From contig DWWS01000018.1 of assembly GCA_019119595.1 (NCBI GenBank), positions 1-64,000 on the forward strand: a stretch of DNA of 64,000 nt, given 5' to 3'. The position numbers were made by a program, and so were the translations under genes. Position 1 is the first letter of the stretch. Each line of letters begins with the position of its first letter. Positions 33,700 through 43,286 of the stretch are shown here, piece by piece. The notes under the pieces are model-generated. The model did not search any database. It was given only the letters and a program-made list of their open reading frames with translations, and had not been told where the DNA came from. The stretch comes from Candidatus Eisenbergiella merdavium (GTDB lineage: Bacteria > Bacillota > Clostridia > Lachnospirales > Lachnospiraceae).

Positions 33700-34185
33700 A
33701 TGAACCGTTCTATTACAGCAAAGCAGTTTGCCGCGCGCATGGAAGAGGCCCAGGCAAAATTCTACCGGCTGGCATTCTGCTACGTCAAAAATGAACACGA
33801 CGCGCTGGAGATCCTCTCCGAAGCCACCTACCGGGGCTTTATCAACCTGAAGCGTCTGGAAAAACCGGAATTCTTCGATACCTGGATGAGCCGGATCATC
33901 ATCAACTGCGCCTGCGATTTTCTGAAAAAACAGAACCGGTATGATTTCCACGAGCCGGACGACTCCCTCCCCGCCAGACAGGAGGAGCTTTCCGTGGACG
34001 ACAGGCTCGACCTGTATCAGGCTCTGGATGAGCTTGCGCCGGATGAAAAATCTCTGATCATATTGAAATATTTTGAGGACAAAAGCTTCCGCGAGATAGC
34101 ATCCATCCTGAACATCCCCGAAAGCACGGTGAAAACCCGCCTGTACCGCATCATCGGAAAACTCCGGGACGCCATCAGGGCCTGA
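33700..34185 (+). CDS. ECF-type RNA polymerase sigma factor
   Basis: A 161-residue sigma-70 factor of the extracytoplasmic-function group. Region 2 spans residues 15-80 (FYRLAFCYVKNEHDALEILS, FFDTWMSRIIINCACDFLKK) and region 4 spans residues 105-158, with a clear helix-turn-helix (FREIASILNIPESTVKTRLY). AAGGGG lies just before the ATG. The next gene, 21 nt downstream, encodes a single-span membrane protein, the usual place for the cognate anti-sigma factor, so the pair is probably a surface-stress switch. The signal is unknown. Confidence 0.9.
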   Translation: MNRSITAKQFAARMEEAQAKFYRLAFCYVKNEHDALEILSEATYRGFINLKRLEKPEFFDTWMSRIIINCACDFLKKQNRYDFHEPDDSLPARQEELSVDDRLDLYQALDELAPDEKSLIILKYFEDKSFREIASILNIPESTVKTRLYRIIGKLRDAIRA

Positions 34186-34206
34186 TCTTTCAGAAAGGAA
34201 TCTGCC

Positions 34207-35688
34207 ATGAATAAAGGAAAAGAAACGTATCAGAACATCCCCCTGCCGGACGGCCTCTCCGACGCCGTTTCAAGGGGCATAAAGAAAGGAAGACGACATA
34301 TGGAAAAAAAATGGATCACCGCAATCGGTACGCTTGCCGCAGCCTGTCTGCTCGGCTTTTTCGTTCTCCGGGTTCTTCCCGAAAATAACCTGCGAACGCC
34401 GCAAAACGGCGAGACTTCCCCTCAGGCGCGCATGGCCTCTCCGGACGGACAGACACCGGAGGCCGCATCGCTTCTTCCCGACGGGACCGGCATCGAAGCC
34501 CAGTCCGGAAGCGAAACTCCTTCGCCCGACGCTTCTTCCGCCGCAGCTCCGGAGACCGCCCTTCCTTCCTCTATCCGCGTATTCGGAACGGTAACGCAGA
34601 TCGAGGACGGGCAGATCCTTCTGGAAAACGAAGCGGAGGGCGCCGCTTACCCTCAGATCCTTCTGAACCTTTCGGAGGATACCCTCATCCTTTCCGGCAC
34701 GGACTGCAGCCAGAAGGCGCTTTCCGATATCGCGGAAGGGGATACCCTCTATGCGGATATCAGCCAGGCCATGACCAGAAGCCTCCCTCCCATGGCAAAC
34801 GCCTATGTGGTGTTCTGCGATGTTCCTGAGGATTCCGCTGTTCCCACCTACGCGCAGATTACGGATATCACCGCCGGCGAGGATGGATACCTTCGCATCA
34901 CCACCGATCAGGAGCTGATCCTGATCTCCGGAGAGGATACGGCGGTTCTTTCCCTGGATGGTTCCAATACCCTTTCCCTTTCCGACCTGGCGGTTGGCGA
35001 TACCATTCTGGCAAAATACCAGATCGTGACCATGAGCATTCCCGCTCAGACCAACCCGGAGGAAATCCGGCTCGTGGCAAAGGCCTCCGGGGCGGCCTCT
35101 GTAGAATCCGCGGATTCTGCTGAATCTACGGAAAGTACCGCCGCTTCCATCCGGGTATTCGGAGCTGCGAACCAGATTGCAATCGGAGGAATAAAGAACG
35201 GACAGATCCTGCTGGAAAATGACGGAGAAAATGCGGCATATCCCCAGGTTCTTCTGAACATCACGGAGGATACCCTCATTCTCTCCGCTGCGGATTACAG
35301 CCGGAAGACGATTGCCAACATTGCAGCAGGCGATACCCTTTACGCCGACATCAGCCAGGCCATGACCAGAAGCCTCCCTCCCATGGCAAACGCCTATGTG
35401 GTGTTCTGTGATGTTCCTCAGGATTCCGCCGTTCCCACCTATGCGGTCATCACGGACATTCAGACCGCCCAGGACGGCAGCGTAAGTCTCATCACCGATC
35501 AGGAGCTGATCCTGATCCCCGGTGAAAATACCGAGATCCTTTCCCTGGATGGCTCCGAAACCCTTTCCCTTTCCGATCTGGCGGTTAGCGATACCATTCT
35601 CGCCCGCTTTCAGATCATGACGGCCAGCCTTCCGGCTCAGGCCAATCCGGAGGAGATCCGGGTGATCGGAAAGACCGAGATTCAGTGA
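34207..35688 (+). CDS. Putative membrane anti-sigma partner with duplicated extracytoplasmic domain
   Basis: A 493-residue protein: a short cytoplasmic head (1-35), one membrane span (about 37-54), a Ser/Pro/Ala-rich linker (60-120), then two copies of a roughly 180-residue domain (about 121-295 and 312-493). Both copies share SIRVFG, DGQILLEN-like, YPQ(I/V)LLN, GDTLYADISQAMTRSLPPMA and NPEEIR blocks; nucleotide identity is near complete around 34755-34826 and 35347-35418, which indicates a recent duplication. I do not recognise the repeated domain. Position and topology suggest an anti-sigma factor for the upstream ECF sigma factor, but no classical zinc anti-sigma motif is seen in the head. 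Confidence 0.7.
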   Translation: MNKGKETYQNIPLPDGLSDAVSRGIKKGRRHMEKKWITAIGTLAAACLLGFFVLRVLPENNLRTPQNGETSPQARMASPDGQTPEAASLLPDGTGIEAQSGSETPSPDASSAAAPETALPSSIRVFGTVTQIEDGQILLENEAEGAAYPQILLNLSEDTLILSGTDCSQKALSDIAEGDTLYADISQAMTRSLPPMANAYVVFCDVPEDSAVPTYAQITDITAGEDGYLRITTDQELILISGEDTAVLSLDGSNTLSLSDLAVGDTILAKYQIVTMSIPAQTNPEEIRLVAKASGAASVESADSAESTESTAASIRVFGAANQIAIGGIKNGQILLENDGENAAYPQVLLNITEDTLILSAADYSRKTIANIAAGDTLYADISQAMTRSLPPMANAYVVFCDVPQDSAVPTYAVITDIQTAQDGSVSLITDQELILIPGENTEILSLDGSETLSLSDLAVSDTILARFQIMTASLPAQANPEEIRVIGKTEIQ

Positions 35689-35697
35689 TGCTCCGGC

Positions 35698-35889
35698 TTA
35701 TACAAAAAGCGTACACCCCTGCAGCTTAAATTCCTCAATCTTTCGTTCGATCAGCTCTGCGGGAACGCCAAGCCTCTCCGACAGACATTCCATGCACAGA
35801 AAATCCGTTCCGCCACGGTTCACGAATTTCCGATAGGCCCCGATCTCATTGAAGGTCAGGGCCTTTCCGCATCTTACGCAGGCCGACAT
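35698..35889 (-). CDS. Small zinc-ribbon protein
   Basis: A 63-residue protein with two CxxC pairs (CVRC near residue 5 and CMEC near residue 33) that should bind one zinc, then a helical tail ERKIEEFKLQG. Its ATG overlaps the GH27 stop (TGATG), so translation is coupled to that gene; a GTG one codon upstream is the alternative start. Function unknown. Short proteins of this CxxC type are common in Lachnospiraceae. Confidence 0.65.
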   Translation of the reverse strand: MSACVRCGKALTFNEIGAYRKFVNRGGTDFLCMECLSERLGVPAELIERKIEEFKLQGCTLFV

Positions 35890-37019
35890 CACAGATCGAC
35901 CACCTTCGCCCGGTATACCTCGCAGGCAAAGGGCGGGAGCTCTCGGATCACCGTGGAATTGTCCACCCGGAAATCCTCCCCGGTCCAGACCTCATGCATG
36001 TCCAGGGTCTTTCCTGTGGAATAGCCCAGGCCGATCTCGTCCAGGTTAAAACGGGCGGCGGCTTTTTCTCCGCTCAGATTGAACAGGCCGATGGCAATAT
36101 CGCCGTTTTCCAACTGCCGGGAATAAATGACCATATCCTCCCCGCTCCAGATGCCGTTCAGCTTCACCGGCTGGCGGCAGGCCCTGTCCTGGTTGATGGC
36201 GATGAGCTCCTCGTTGCAGAGGATCTTTTTTGTTTCCTCATTCATACTCCGGATATCACAGCCGATCATCAGCGGGGAACCCAGCAGCGCCCAGATGGAA
36301 TAATGGGTCTTATACTGAACATCCGTGCAGCCGGAAAGTCCCACGTTTCCCTTGCCGTACATACCGACGATCAGCATGTCCATATCGTTGAAGCAGCCCA
36401 CACCGTTATAGGGATGCAGCTTCTCCTGCTGCTTCGTCAGATCCTTTACGGATTCCCAGGCATCAAAAATATCTCCGGTGGAGCGCCACATGGAGGCGGC
36501 CGACGTCTTGATCCATTCATGGGTCTGGTCGCTTCCCCAGGAGCAGGCTGAAAACAGGATATCCCGGCCGCAGTTCTCCAGAGCAAGTCCCATCCTGCGG
36601 TACAGATATTGACCGTGGATGATGGGGCTGTGATAGCAGTAATCATATTTCAGAAAATCCACTCCCCATTCCGCAAAGGTGGCCGCGTCAATGAATTCAT
36701 GCTCAAAGCTTCCCGGATAGCCCGCGCAGGTCAGGTTTCCGGCGCAGGAATACATGCCGAATTTCAGCCCCCTGCTGTGCACATAATCCGCCACAGCCTT
36801 CATGCCGTTTGGAAATTTTTCCGGATCCGGCACCAGCCTCTCGTTCTCGTCTCTGGTCTTCAGGGACCAGCAGTCGTCGATCACCAGATATTCATACCCC
36901 TTTTCCAGCAGTCCGCTCTCCGCCATCACGTCCGCCGTTTCCCGGATCAGCGCCTCATTGATGTCTGCCCCAAAGGTGTTCCAGGAATTCCACCCCATAG
37001 GCGGTGTCAGTTTTACCAT
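35889..37019 (-). CDS. GH27 alpha-galactosidase
   Basis: A 376-residue cytosolic enzyme that cleaves terminal alpha-galactose, as in melibiose, raffinose and galactomannan fragments. The N-terminal signature TPPMGWNSWNTFG, VIDDCW and the nucleophile Asp126 in FLKYDYCY are clear; the acid/base Asp183 is in WRSTGDIFDAW. A C-terminal beta domain follows. There is no signal peptide. The ATG has AAGGAGG 5 nt upstream. It is transcribed with the small zinc-ribbon gene and sits next to the second transporter operon, whose substrate may contain galactose. Confidence 0.95.
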   Translation of the reverse strand: MVKLTPPMGWNSWNTFGADINEALIRETADVMAESGLLEKGYEYLVIDDCWSLKTRDENERLVPDPEKFPNGMKAVADYVHSRGLKFGMYSCAGNLTCAGYPGSFEHEFIDAATFAEWGVDFLKYDYCYHSPIIHGQYLYRRMGLALENCGRDILFSACSWGSDQTHEWIKTSAASMWRSTGDIFDAWESVKDLTKQQEKLHPYNGVGCFNDMDMLIVGMYGKGNVGLSGCTDVQYKTHYSIWALLGSPLMIGCDIRSMNEETKKILCNEELIAINQDRACRQPVKLNGIWSGEDMVIYSRQLENGDIAIGLFNLSGEKAAARFNLDEIGLGYSTGKTLDMHEVWTGEDFRVDNSTVIRELPPFACEVYRAKVVDL

Positions 37020-37188
37020 AATTCCTCCTTATCCCGGCCGCCTCTTTCCCGGCCGCCGTATCAGTATATGCTTTTTGATTCTCATGGAATCCTTTTGCTG
37101 TTATCTATTTTAAAATTTTCCCTCTGTTTCTTCTATGCTGTTTGTTTCCTGGAATTGTATTTTTGTTTCTTTATAAAAGATCGGCCGT

Positions 37189-37233
37189 AAAAAAGGCCGG
37201 GCATGAGAAGCATCTGTTCCTCTCATGTCCGGC
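37189..37233 (-). terminator. Terminator of the second sugar operon
   Basis: On the minus strand GCCGGACATGAGA pairs with TCTCATGCCCGGC (one mismatch) and is followed by CTTTTTT. It lies 20 bp past the DUF5703-like gene and insulates the GH27 gene. Confidence 0.88.
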
Positions 37234-37252
37234 TTATGCAGGGCTCATCCGA

Positions 37253-39598
37253 TCATGCCATTTCCAGACTCGGACAGCTTCCATCCTTTTTCCACAATTT
37301 CAGTTCTTTTCTGCGTCCTGGCGCATCGTAGCTGAGGACTCTCACCCTGTTTTCCCGATAAGAGAAGGTCAGAACAGCCTGTCCCTCCAAATGCAGCCTC
37401 GCTTCTACCTCCCAGTCAGCGGGCCAGGCAGGCAGCAGATAGATTTCCCCTTCCGTTTCCTGAACCAGCATATTCTGAATACCGAGCATCCCGCTTCCGC
37501 CCCAGTTATGGTCGGGAATCCAGTCATGCCCAGGTCCCCAGAAGGTAGGGAAACGCCCCTGGGCGCTTTTCATCTTCTGATAATTCAGCTCCTTCGCCTC
37601 CTCCTCCAGTCCGAGGCAGGCTGTAAAGATATTGTCCTGATGCCAGCTTATGATATCCTTCTGATCTTCATGCTCCACTCCAAAGCGCCACGTATTGACC
37701 GCCGTTTCCAGATCCTCATGCCCTACGCCGAACCGGTGGTACGGGAAAACAGGGTATAGCTGGGGAATCTCTACATTCATGATCCCGGTAAACGATTCTG
37801 CAGGCGCAATACACCTGTGTCCCTGACATTCTCTGTATGGGATGGGCGGTATGGTCTTTAAAATCGCTGCAAATTCCTCTTTTTCATCCTCGCCCAGCTT
37901 TTCCGAACCAAGCTGAAGAAGCAGCCTCAGCACACTCTTAAGTCCGACAGTGAGATCAGTTGGATTCAACGCATCCTTATAGGTTTCTGCGGCCGTGGAA
38001 GGAAAGAACACCAAATGCCCCTGCTCATCAAATTCCTGCAGAGCCGCCTGTCTGTGCTTCATCTTATAATGCTCGGAAAAGAAACGAACGGATTCCGTGA
38101 TAAAAGGCAGATACTCTCCGATCTCCCTTCCGCTGTATTCCTGGTATTTCAGGATCATATAACAAAATTCCAGCGCTGTCGTATAATAATATCTGACATA
38201 GGGAACCGCATATTCCGTCGGATCGCTCCACAGGTTCGGCCTTCTTCCTGTTACCGGATCCGTCCATCCATATGCAAAGCCGGCAATCAGCCCGAAGATT
38301 TCCAGATGCTCTCCAAATGCCGCACCTCCATGGCCCCAATACTCACGCACCATGGCTTTTGCCAGATCCAGTGTTTTTCTGTAAAAATCAAACTGCGGCT
38401 TCATACATTCAAAATCGCCGTTCATCAGCATCGGCCAGTAGACCAGTCTCTGATTCTGAGCCGTGAAGGAGCTGCTGCCCCACAGCCGCCAGTCCGCATC
38501 ATATTTGGCAAGCGTCTGCCCCCGGACGGCGCTGACCTTCCATTTTTCCGAGCAGGTATCCTCCTTCCCTTCCCCATCCAGAGCATGGCACACGGGATCT
38601 ACAGTAAACAGCCCGCCGTTAAACTTGGTCGGATATACTCCCCGGGAGTTACAGAGCAGCTGATAACGAAACAGCCGGTAATTCCTGCCGATCTCGTCCG
38701 CCTTTCCATCCTCACTGTGCATCTTGATATAGGAATCCTCCCAGCGTTCCTTCCACCACCGACAGGTTTCTTCAAAATCTCTTTCCGCATCAAACTGCTT
38801 CTGCCTGCCTCTCAGCTCCTCCTTCAGCCCTTCAACGCCTTTTCCCTGCTGATGGGCGAGATAAACGGTAAGCACCGCCTCCTTCTCAAGCAGGGTTTCC
38901 ATCACTGCCGTCTCGCAGTCCCTGCCCAGATAGCTGCCCGTTTCCTTCTCTCTCCTTGTTTTCCAGCCCTTTCCGGAAATATATCCTCCAAATACCGCAG
39001 CCTTCAGCGTATCTCTTGCAAGAAGCCGGTATTTTTCAAGTCCCTGCTGACGCAGAACCTTATCAATGACCAGATCCTCCGAATTTTCATGCCAGAAAAA
39101 GATTCCCTCCGATTCAGGCTGCATAACATCCGGATACTGATATACATCCAGCGTGCACCGTGACAGGCTTGCGCACTGCCAGCGGGTACCGTCGTCCGGC
39201 AGATATCTTTTCCGTGTGCGCCAGTTTTCACAGGATACCCGGCAGGCGATCCCATGCCCGGCTTCTGTCCGAAGCCGGAGGCTCATGCCGGACTGAAACT
39301 GGGAGCACCAGACCGTGATGAAAACCGGCGCTCCTTCCACACAAAGCTCGATTTCCACGCATCCCTTTTCCACATCAAAAATCTGCCTGGACAGCGTGCA
39401 GCCGCTTTCCGGAAAATCCACTGCAAGTCTTCCTGATTTCAGGAGCGTTCCGTTCTCATCGTAGCTGTCGTCCCGTCCAAAATACACATACAGCCTGCTT
39501 CCTTCAAACCACACGTTCGCTCCCATGTTATATCCGCCCACCGGCATGCTTCTCTCCGCATTTTCAGCCGGGGCAGTCCAGATCACTCTTTCTTCCAT
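37253..39598 (-). CDS. GH95-like glycosidase with DUF5703-type N-terminal domain
   Basis: A 781-residue protein without a signal peptide. The first 220 residues match the DUF5703 pattern (MPVGGYNMGANVWFEGSR, YFGRDDSYDENGTLLKSGR). The rest reads as an (alpha/alpha)6 barrel like that of GH95 fucosidases/galactosidases (WGHGGAAFGEHLEIFG, LYPVFPYHRFG, HDWIPDHNWGGSGMLGIQNM). It is the last gene of the regulator/binding-protein/permease operon, so it should act on what that transporter imports. The specificity is unknown and the family name is from memory. Confidence 0.7.
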   Translation of the reverse strand: MEERVIWTAPAENAERSMPVGGYNMGANVWFEGSRLYVYFGRDDSYDENGTLLKSGRLAVDFPESGCTLSRQIFDVEKGCVEIELCVEGAPVFITVWCSQFQSGMSLRLRTEAGHGIACRVSCENWRTRKRYLPDDGTRWQCASLSRCTLDVYQYPDVMQPESEGIFFWHENSEDLVIDKVLRQQGLEKYRLLARDTLKAAVFGGYISGKGWKTRREKETGSYLGRDCETAVMETLLEKEAVLTVYLAHQQGKGVEGLKEELRGRQKQFDAERDFEETCRWWKERWEDSYIKMHSEDGKADEIGRNYRLFRYQLLCNSRGVYPTKFNGGLFTVDPVCHALDGEGKEDTCSEKWKVSAVRGQTLAKYDADWRLWGSSSFTAQNQRLVYWPMLMNGDFECMKPQFDFYRKTLDLAKAMVREYWGHGGAAFGEHLEIFGLIAGFAYGWTDPVTGRRPNLWSDPTEYAVPYVRYYYTTALEFCYMILKYQEYSGREIGEYLPFITESVRFFSEHYKMKHRQAALQEFDEQGHLVFFPSTAAETYKDALNPTDLTVGLKSVLRLLLQLGSEKLGEDEKEEFAAILKTIPPIPYRECQGHRCIAPAESFTGIMNVEIPQLYPVFPYHRFGVGHEDLETAVNTWRFGVEHEDQKDIISWHQDNIFTACLGLEEEAKELNYQKMKSAQGRFPTFWGPGHDWIPDHNWGGSGMLGIQNMLVQETEGEIYLLPAWPADWEVEARLHLEGQAVLTFSYRENRVRVLSYDAPGRRKELKLWKKDGSCPSLEMA

Positions 39599-39662
39599 GC
39601 CGTCTCCTGTCTGATACCTTTCCTTTTCATCTGTCTCCGCGCAGCTTCTCCTCTGCCGGTCT

Positions 39663-40556
39663 TTATCCCTTCACCGATCCGATCATAACGCCCTTTACAA
39701 AATATTTCTGGATAAAAGGATAGATCAGCATAATGGGAACCATTGTCACCACGATCAGCGCATACTTGATCACTCCTGCCATCTGCGTGATCTTCGCCAT
39801 GATCTCCGGGTCTGATACGGTTGCCGGATCCATCTGCTCCACAAGCAGGATCTCTCTGAGAAAGATCGTCAGCGGGTACAGATCTCTGTCGTTCAGATAG
39901 ATCATCGCGTTAAAATAAGCGTTCCAGTATCCCACACCATAGAAAAGGACAAGAACCGCTATCACTGCTTTGGACAGTGGCAAAACTATTTTAACATAAT
40001 ACATGAAATCAGAACAGCCATCCATCATGGAAGCCTCCAGCAGCTCCTCCGGTATGCTGTTGCGTATGAAGGTTCTGGCGACGATCAGATAGTAAACGCC
40101 GATGGCTCCGGGGATGATCAGCGCCCATACCGTATTGAGCATATCCAGCTGCCGGATCAGCAGATAGCTGGGAATCATTCCGCCGTTAAAAAACATGGTG
40201 AAGGTAAAGATCAGCATGATCCCGTTGCAGCCGGGTACATCCCGTCTTGACAGGCAGTAGGCCGCCGTTATGGTCATAACCACACTGATCAGAGTGCCCG
40301 CAGCGGTATAGAAAACGGAATTGCGGAAGCCCAGCCATATGGACGAGGTATGGAAAACCGCCTTATATCCCTCCAGACTGAAATCCACAGGAAACAGAAC
40401 CACCTTTCCGGCCTGAACCGCCGTCCCTGATGAAAAGGAAGCGCTGAGGACAAAGACACAGGGATAAAGCACGGCAATAAATACCAGCGTAAGAACCACA
40501 TACATGATAATATAAAATATTTTATCGTTTAAACTGCAGCGTCTGAATTTTTTCAT
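39663..40556 (-). CDS. Sugar ABC transporter permease (LplC/YtcP-like)
   Basis: A 297-residue permease with six spans, EAA-type loop EASMMDGCSDFMYYVKIVLP and C-terminus YPFIQKYFVKGVMIGSVKG, closely parallel to the permease at 7191-8108. AGGGGGAG precedes the ATG. It forms the channel with the gene 9 bp upstream. Confidence 0.9.
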   Translation of the reverse strand: MKKFRRCSLNDKIFYIIMYVVLTLVFIAVLYPCVFVLSASFSSGTAVQAGKVVLFPVDFSLEGYKAVFHTSSIWLGFRNSVFYTAAGTLISVVMTITAAYCLSRRDVPGCNGIMLIFTFTMFFNGGMIPSYLLIRQLDMLNTVWALIIPGAIGVYYLIVARTFIRNSIPEELLEASMMDGCSDFMYYVKIVLPLSKAVIAVLVLFYGVGYWNAYFNAMIYLNDRDLYPLTIFLREILLVEQMDPATVSDPEIMAKITQMAGVIKYALIVVTMVPIMLIYPFIQKYFVKGVMIGSVKG

Positions 40557-40565
40557 ACTCTCCCC

Positions 40566-41483
40566 CTAAAAAATGCCGTTTCCGCTCAGCTTTTTGCTTC
40601 CCCAGTTTGCAATGATCAGCAGAACAAAGTTGACCACGGAATTAAACATGCCGATTGCCGTTGACAGAGAAAAGTCGGTAATGCCGCTGGCAAGGCCGAT
40701 CTTATATACATAGGTGGATACCACCTCGCTGTAGTTCAGATTCAGATCGTTCTGCATCAGCAGTACCTTTTCAAAGCCCACGTTCATGATGCCTCCCACA
40801 GCCAGGATAAGCATGATGCTCGCCGTCGGAAGAATGGATGGGATATCAATATGAAGAAGCCGCTGAAAACGGCTGGCTCCATCGATCTCCGCCGCCTCAT
40901 GCAGCGACTGGTCCACTCCCGACAATGCCGCGATATAAATGATCGCGTTATAGCCCGTGGACTGCCATACGCCCGACCAGACATAAATATGCTTGAAAAG
41001 CGGCCCCTCGGAAAGGATATTGGGGGCTGTACTTCCGGTAAACAGCGTATACAGGCTTCCGTAGATTCCGCTGCGGTTGTTCAGAAGCTGGAAAACCAGG
41101 CCGACAAGAACAACAGTGGAAATAAAATGAGGAAGATAGGTGATCGTCTGAATCATTTTCTTATAGCGCTTCCCTCCCATCGTGTTCAGAAGCAGCGCAA
41201 AAATGATCGGGATGGGAAAGGAAACGGCAAGGGAGTACAGAGAAATCGTCAGTGTATTTCTCATGATCAGCGGGAATTTATAGGAACCGAAAAATTTTTC
41301 AAAATTGTCAAATCCCACCCAGGGACTCCCCCATATTCCCTGAGCCACATTGTATTTCTTAAAGGCGAGCACCAGCCCTCCCATGGGGATATATGCAAAA
41401 ATGATAATATAGATCAGAGGAAGCAGCAGAAGGAGATAGATCTGCCATCTTGCAATGATCTTTCTGCGGGTTTTCCGTGTCAT
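40566..41483 (-). CDS. Sugar ABC transporter permease (LplB-like)
   Basis: A 305-residue permease with the EAAEIDGASRFQRLLHIDIP loop and the family start LLLLPLIYIIIFAYIPMGG. The ATG at 41481-41483 has AAAGGA upstream; the longer frame to 41534 would cover the intercistronic hairpin. It is the partner of the next gene and homologous to the permease at 6222-7178. Confidence 0.9.
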   Translation of the reverse strand: MTRKTRRKIIARWQIYLLLLLPLIYIIIFAYIPMGGLVLAFKKYNVAQGIWGSPWVGFDNFEKFFGSYKFPLIMRNTLTISLYSLAVSFPIPIIFALLLNTMGGKRYKKMIQTITYLPHFISTVVLVGLVFQLLNNRSGIYGSLYTLFTGSTAPNILSEGPLFKHIYVWSGVWQSTGYNAIIYIAALSGVDQSLHEAAEIDGASRFQRLLHIDIPSILPTASIMLILAVGGIMNVGFEKVLLMQNDLNLNYSEVVSTYVYKIGLASGITDFSLSTAIGMFNSVVNFVLLIIANWGSKKLSGNGIF

Positions 41484-41506
41484 AAAAGCCGTCCTTTCTA
41501 TGAAAA

Positions 41507-41547
41507 TTCCTGCGGCAGCAGACCTTCCGGGCATACTGCCGCAGGAA
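41507..41547 (-). repeat. Perfect 12-bp hairpin between binding-protein and permease genes
   Basis: TTCCTGCGGCAG (41507-41518) is exactly complementary to 41536-41547, with a 17-nt loop. It occupies the same place as the 14-bp hairpin at 6156-6196 in the first sugar operon, though the sequences are unrelated. No T-run follows. Confidence 0.75.
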
Positions 41548-41573
41548 CCTGTATGGCTTCGCCGTAAGTTTAT

Positions 41574-41708
41574 TTACTCAAGGCTTCTTTCATATGCGCT
41601 CTGTACGCATTCGATCCACTGCTGCAGTCCCAGGCTGTCAAGCTCTGACAGATAGTCCTCCCAGCCGCCCTCAATATCTCTGGCTCCGGTTATAAATTCT
41701 GCAATGGA
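41574..41708 (-). other. In-frame continuation of the binding-protein gene beyond an amber codon
   Basis: After TAG at 41709-41711 the same frame stays open for 44 codons to TAA at 41574-41576. The encoded tail (SIAEFITGARDIEGGW, then LSELDSLGLQQWIECVQSAY) is the C-terminal helix normally found at the end of Lpl-type binding proteins, so the ancestral gene ended here. Either the protein is truncated or the codon is sometimes read through. Confidence 0.75.
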
Positions 41709-43286
41709 CTAACTCACATAAGTGGGGATATCCGTCATGGGCCCCTGGATAGCAGTCATCTCTTCTTCCGTATAATGAAGAATGTTGGGCAGATAGTGCT
41801 CCGGATGCTTACCTCCGTACAGCTGCAGATTTTCCCCGTACAGATTGGCCGGATCATCCGCGGAATATTCTCCAACCTGGGCAACTCTGTCGTTATCCTC
41901 CGTGGAGAAGTATCTGGGCTGCACATTGCCCCAGAATTTATTGGTACTGGTTTCCGACCATACGTCGTTGATCAGCGCCACCTTTACACTGTCATACAGT
42001 CCGGCAGACACATAGTCGTTTGTCTTTCCCTCGAGAATTTCCGGATCGTTCGTCCAGTCCACATCCTTCTCTCCATAACGGGCGATGGTGCTCATATCAG
42101 GATCATAAAAAGCGTCAGCAAGCTTCACGGCAAGATCCGCCTTCTCCGTGCCGTTAAAGATATACATGGCGGAATGGCTGTTAAAGCCGAAGGATGCCTG
42201 ATAAGGGGACCAGCAGACGCCGTCCGGCCCGGTCATGGGCGCGATCATCTCCATCTCCAGGAAATTGGGATTGGTCGCCGCATCCGGCCAGTTGCTCAGA
42301 GAGCCGGAGCTGACAAAGCCCACCACACCGGGCTCCTGGTTCAGCGTCGCCTTAAACTGCGTGGAATCATCCGTAAAGATGGAAGGAGAAAGCAGGCCCT
42401 CATTATACAGATCATTCATGTACAGAAGCCCCTTCTTAAAGCCCTCCGTCGTACAGGCCGCGATCACGTTCTCTCCGCTTTCATCCAGCCCAAGCGGACC
42501 GTCATAATAGGTAAAGGAATTCATCAGTCCGATGGTCACATTTCCGCCGTAGCCTACAGCAGTCGCTCCATATAAGGGAATTTCATCCTGAATTCCATTG
42601 CCGTTGGGATCCTGATCCCGGAACGCGATCAAAACCTCCTTCAGCTCATCTGTAGTCGTTGGCACATCCAGTCCCAGCTTGTCCAGCCAGGCGCGGTTGA
42701 TGAAAAGCCGGTTGCTCGTCGTATTCCAGGTTTCCGCATCATATTTTGCAAAGCTGTACATATTTCCATCGGACAAGGTCAGGATCGTTGCGATCTTCTG
42801 TCTTTCCTCTTCCGGAATACTGTTATAATTCGGCATCTTTTCCGGATCAGACACGTAATCGTTCACCGGAAGAAAGATTCCGTTCCTTCCATATTCAAAT
42901 ACGGTCTGTTCGCTGAGCGAATCCGTGATCAGCACATCCGGCAGATCCTCCTGTGCGGTCACCATAAGAGACACCTTGGTTTGAAGCTCATCCGAGGCGG
43001 CCGGAAGCATTACGAATTCAATATCGATTCCCGTCATTTCCTCCAGCGTTTTCGTCATATAATTGTCTTCATAGTCAGAAATGTTGGTTTTGCTCTGGAT
43101 CGCCACCAGCAGGGTATTGTCCGTGTCGGAAGCCGCCTCCGTCTCCTGGGTGGAAGCCGCTTCACCCGCGCTTTCTGCCCCGGCTGCCGTATCCGCTGAC
43201 TGTTCCGATCCGGAACATCCGGCCAGCATTGCCGCGGCTGTCATGGAAGCGGCCAGCAGCAGCGCCATGATCTTTTTCTTTTTCAT
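41709..43286 (-). CDS. Sugar ABC transporter solute-binding lipoprotein, C-terminally truncated
   Basis: A 525-residue binding protein with lipobox LAGC (lipidated Cys24) and an acidic Ala/Glu/Ser linker, then LLVAIQSKTNISDYEDNYMT and two-lobed binding-fold sequence. The ATG at 43284-43286 follows AAGGAGG; the frame back to 43418 has no ribosome site. Translation stops at TAG 41709-41711, 44 codons before the apparent original end, so the final helix or helices of the C-lobe would be missing. It lies between the AraC-type regulator and two permeases; no ATPase is encoded. It could be partly functional, inactive, or affected by a sequencing error. Confidence 0.85.
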   Translation of the reverse strand: MKKKKIMALLLAASMTAAAMLAGCSGSEQSADTAAGAESAGEAASTQETEAASDTDNTLLVAIQSKTNISDYEDNYMTKTLEEMTGIDIEFVMLPAASDELQTKVSLMVTAQEDLPDVLITDSLSEQTVFEYGRNGIFLPVNDYVSDPEKMPNYNSIPEEERQKIATILTLSDGNMYSFAKYDAETWNTTSNRLFINRAWLDKLGLDVPTTTDELKEVLIAFRDQDPNGNGIQDEIPLYGATAVGYGGNVTIGLMNSFTYYDGPLGLDESGENVIAACTTEGFKKGLLYMNDLYNEGLLSPSIFTDDSTQFKATLNQEPGVVGFVSSGSLSNWPDAATNPNFLEMEMIAPMTGPDGVCWSPYQASFGFNSHSAMYIFNGTEKADLAVKLADAFYDPDMSTIARYGEKDVDWTNDPEILEGKTNDYVSAGLYDSVKVALINDVWSETSTNKFWGNVQPRYFSTEDNDRVAQVGEYSADDPANLYGENLQLYGGKHPEHYLPNILHYTEEEMTAIQGPMTDIPTYVS

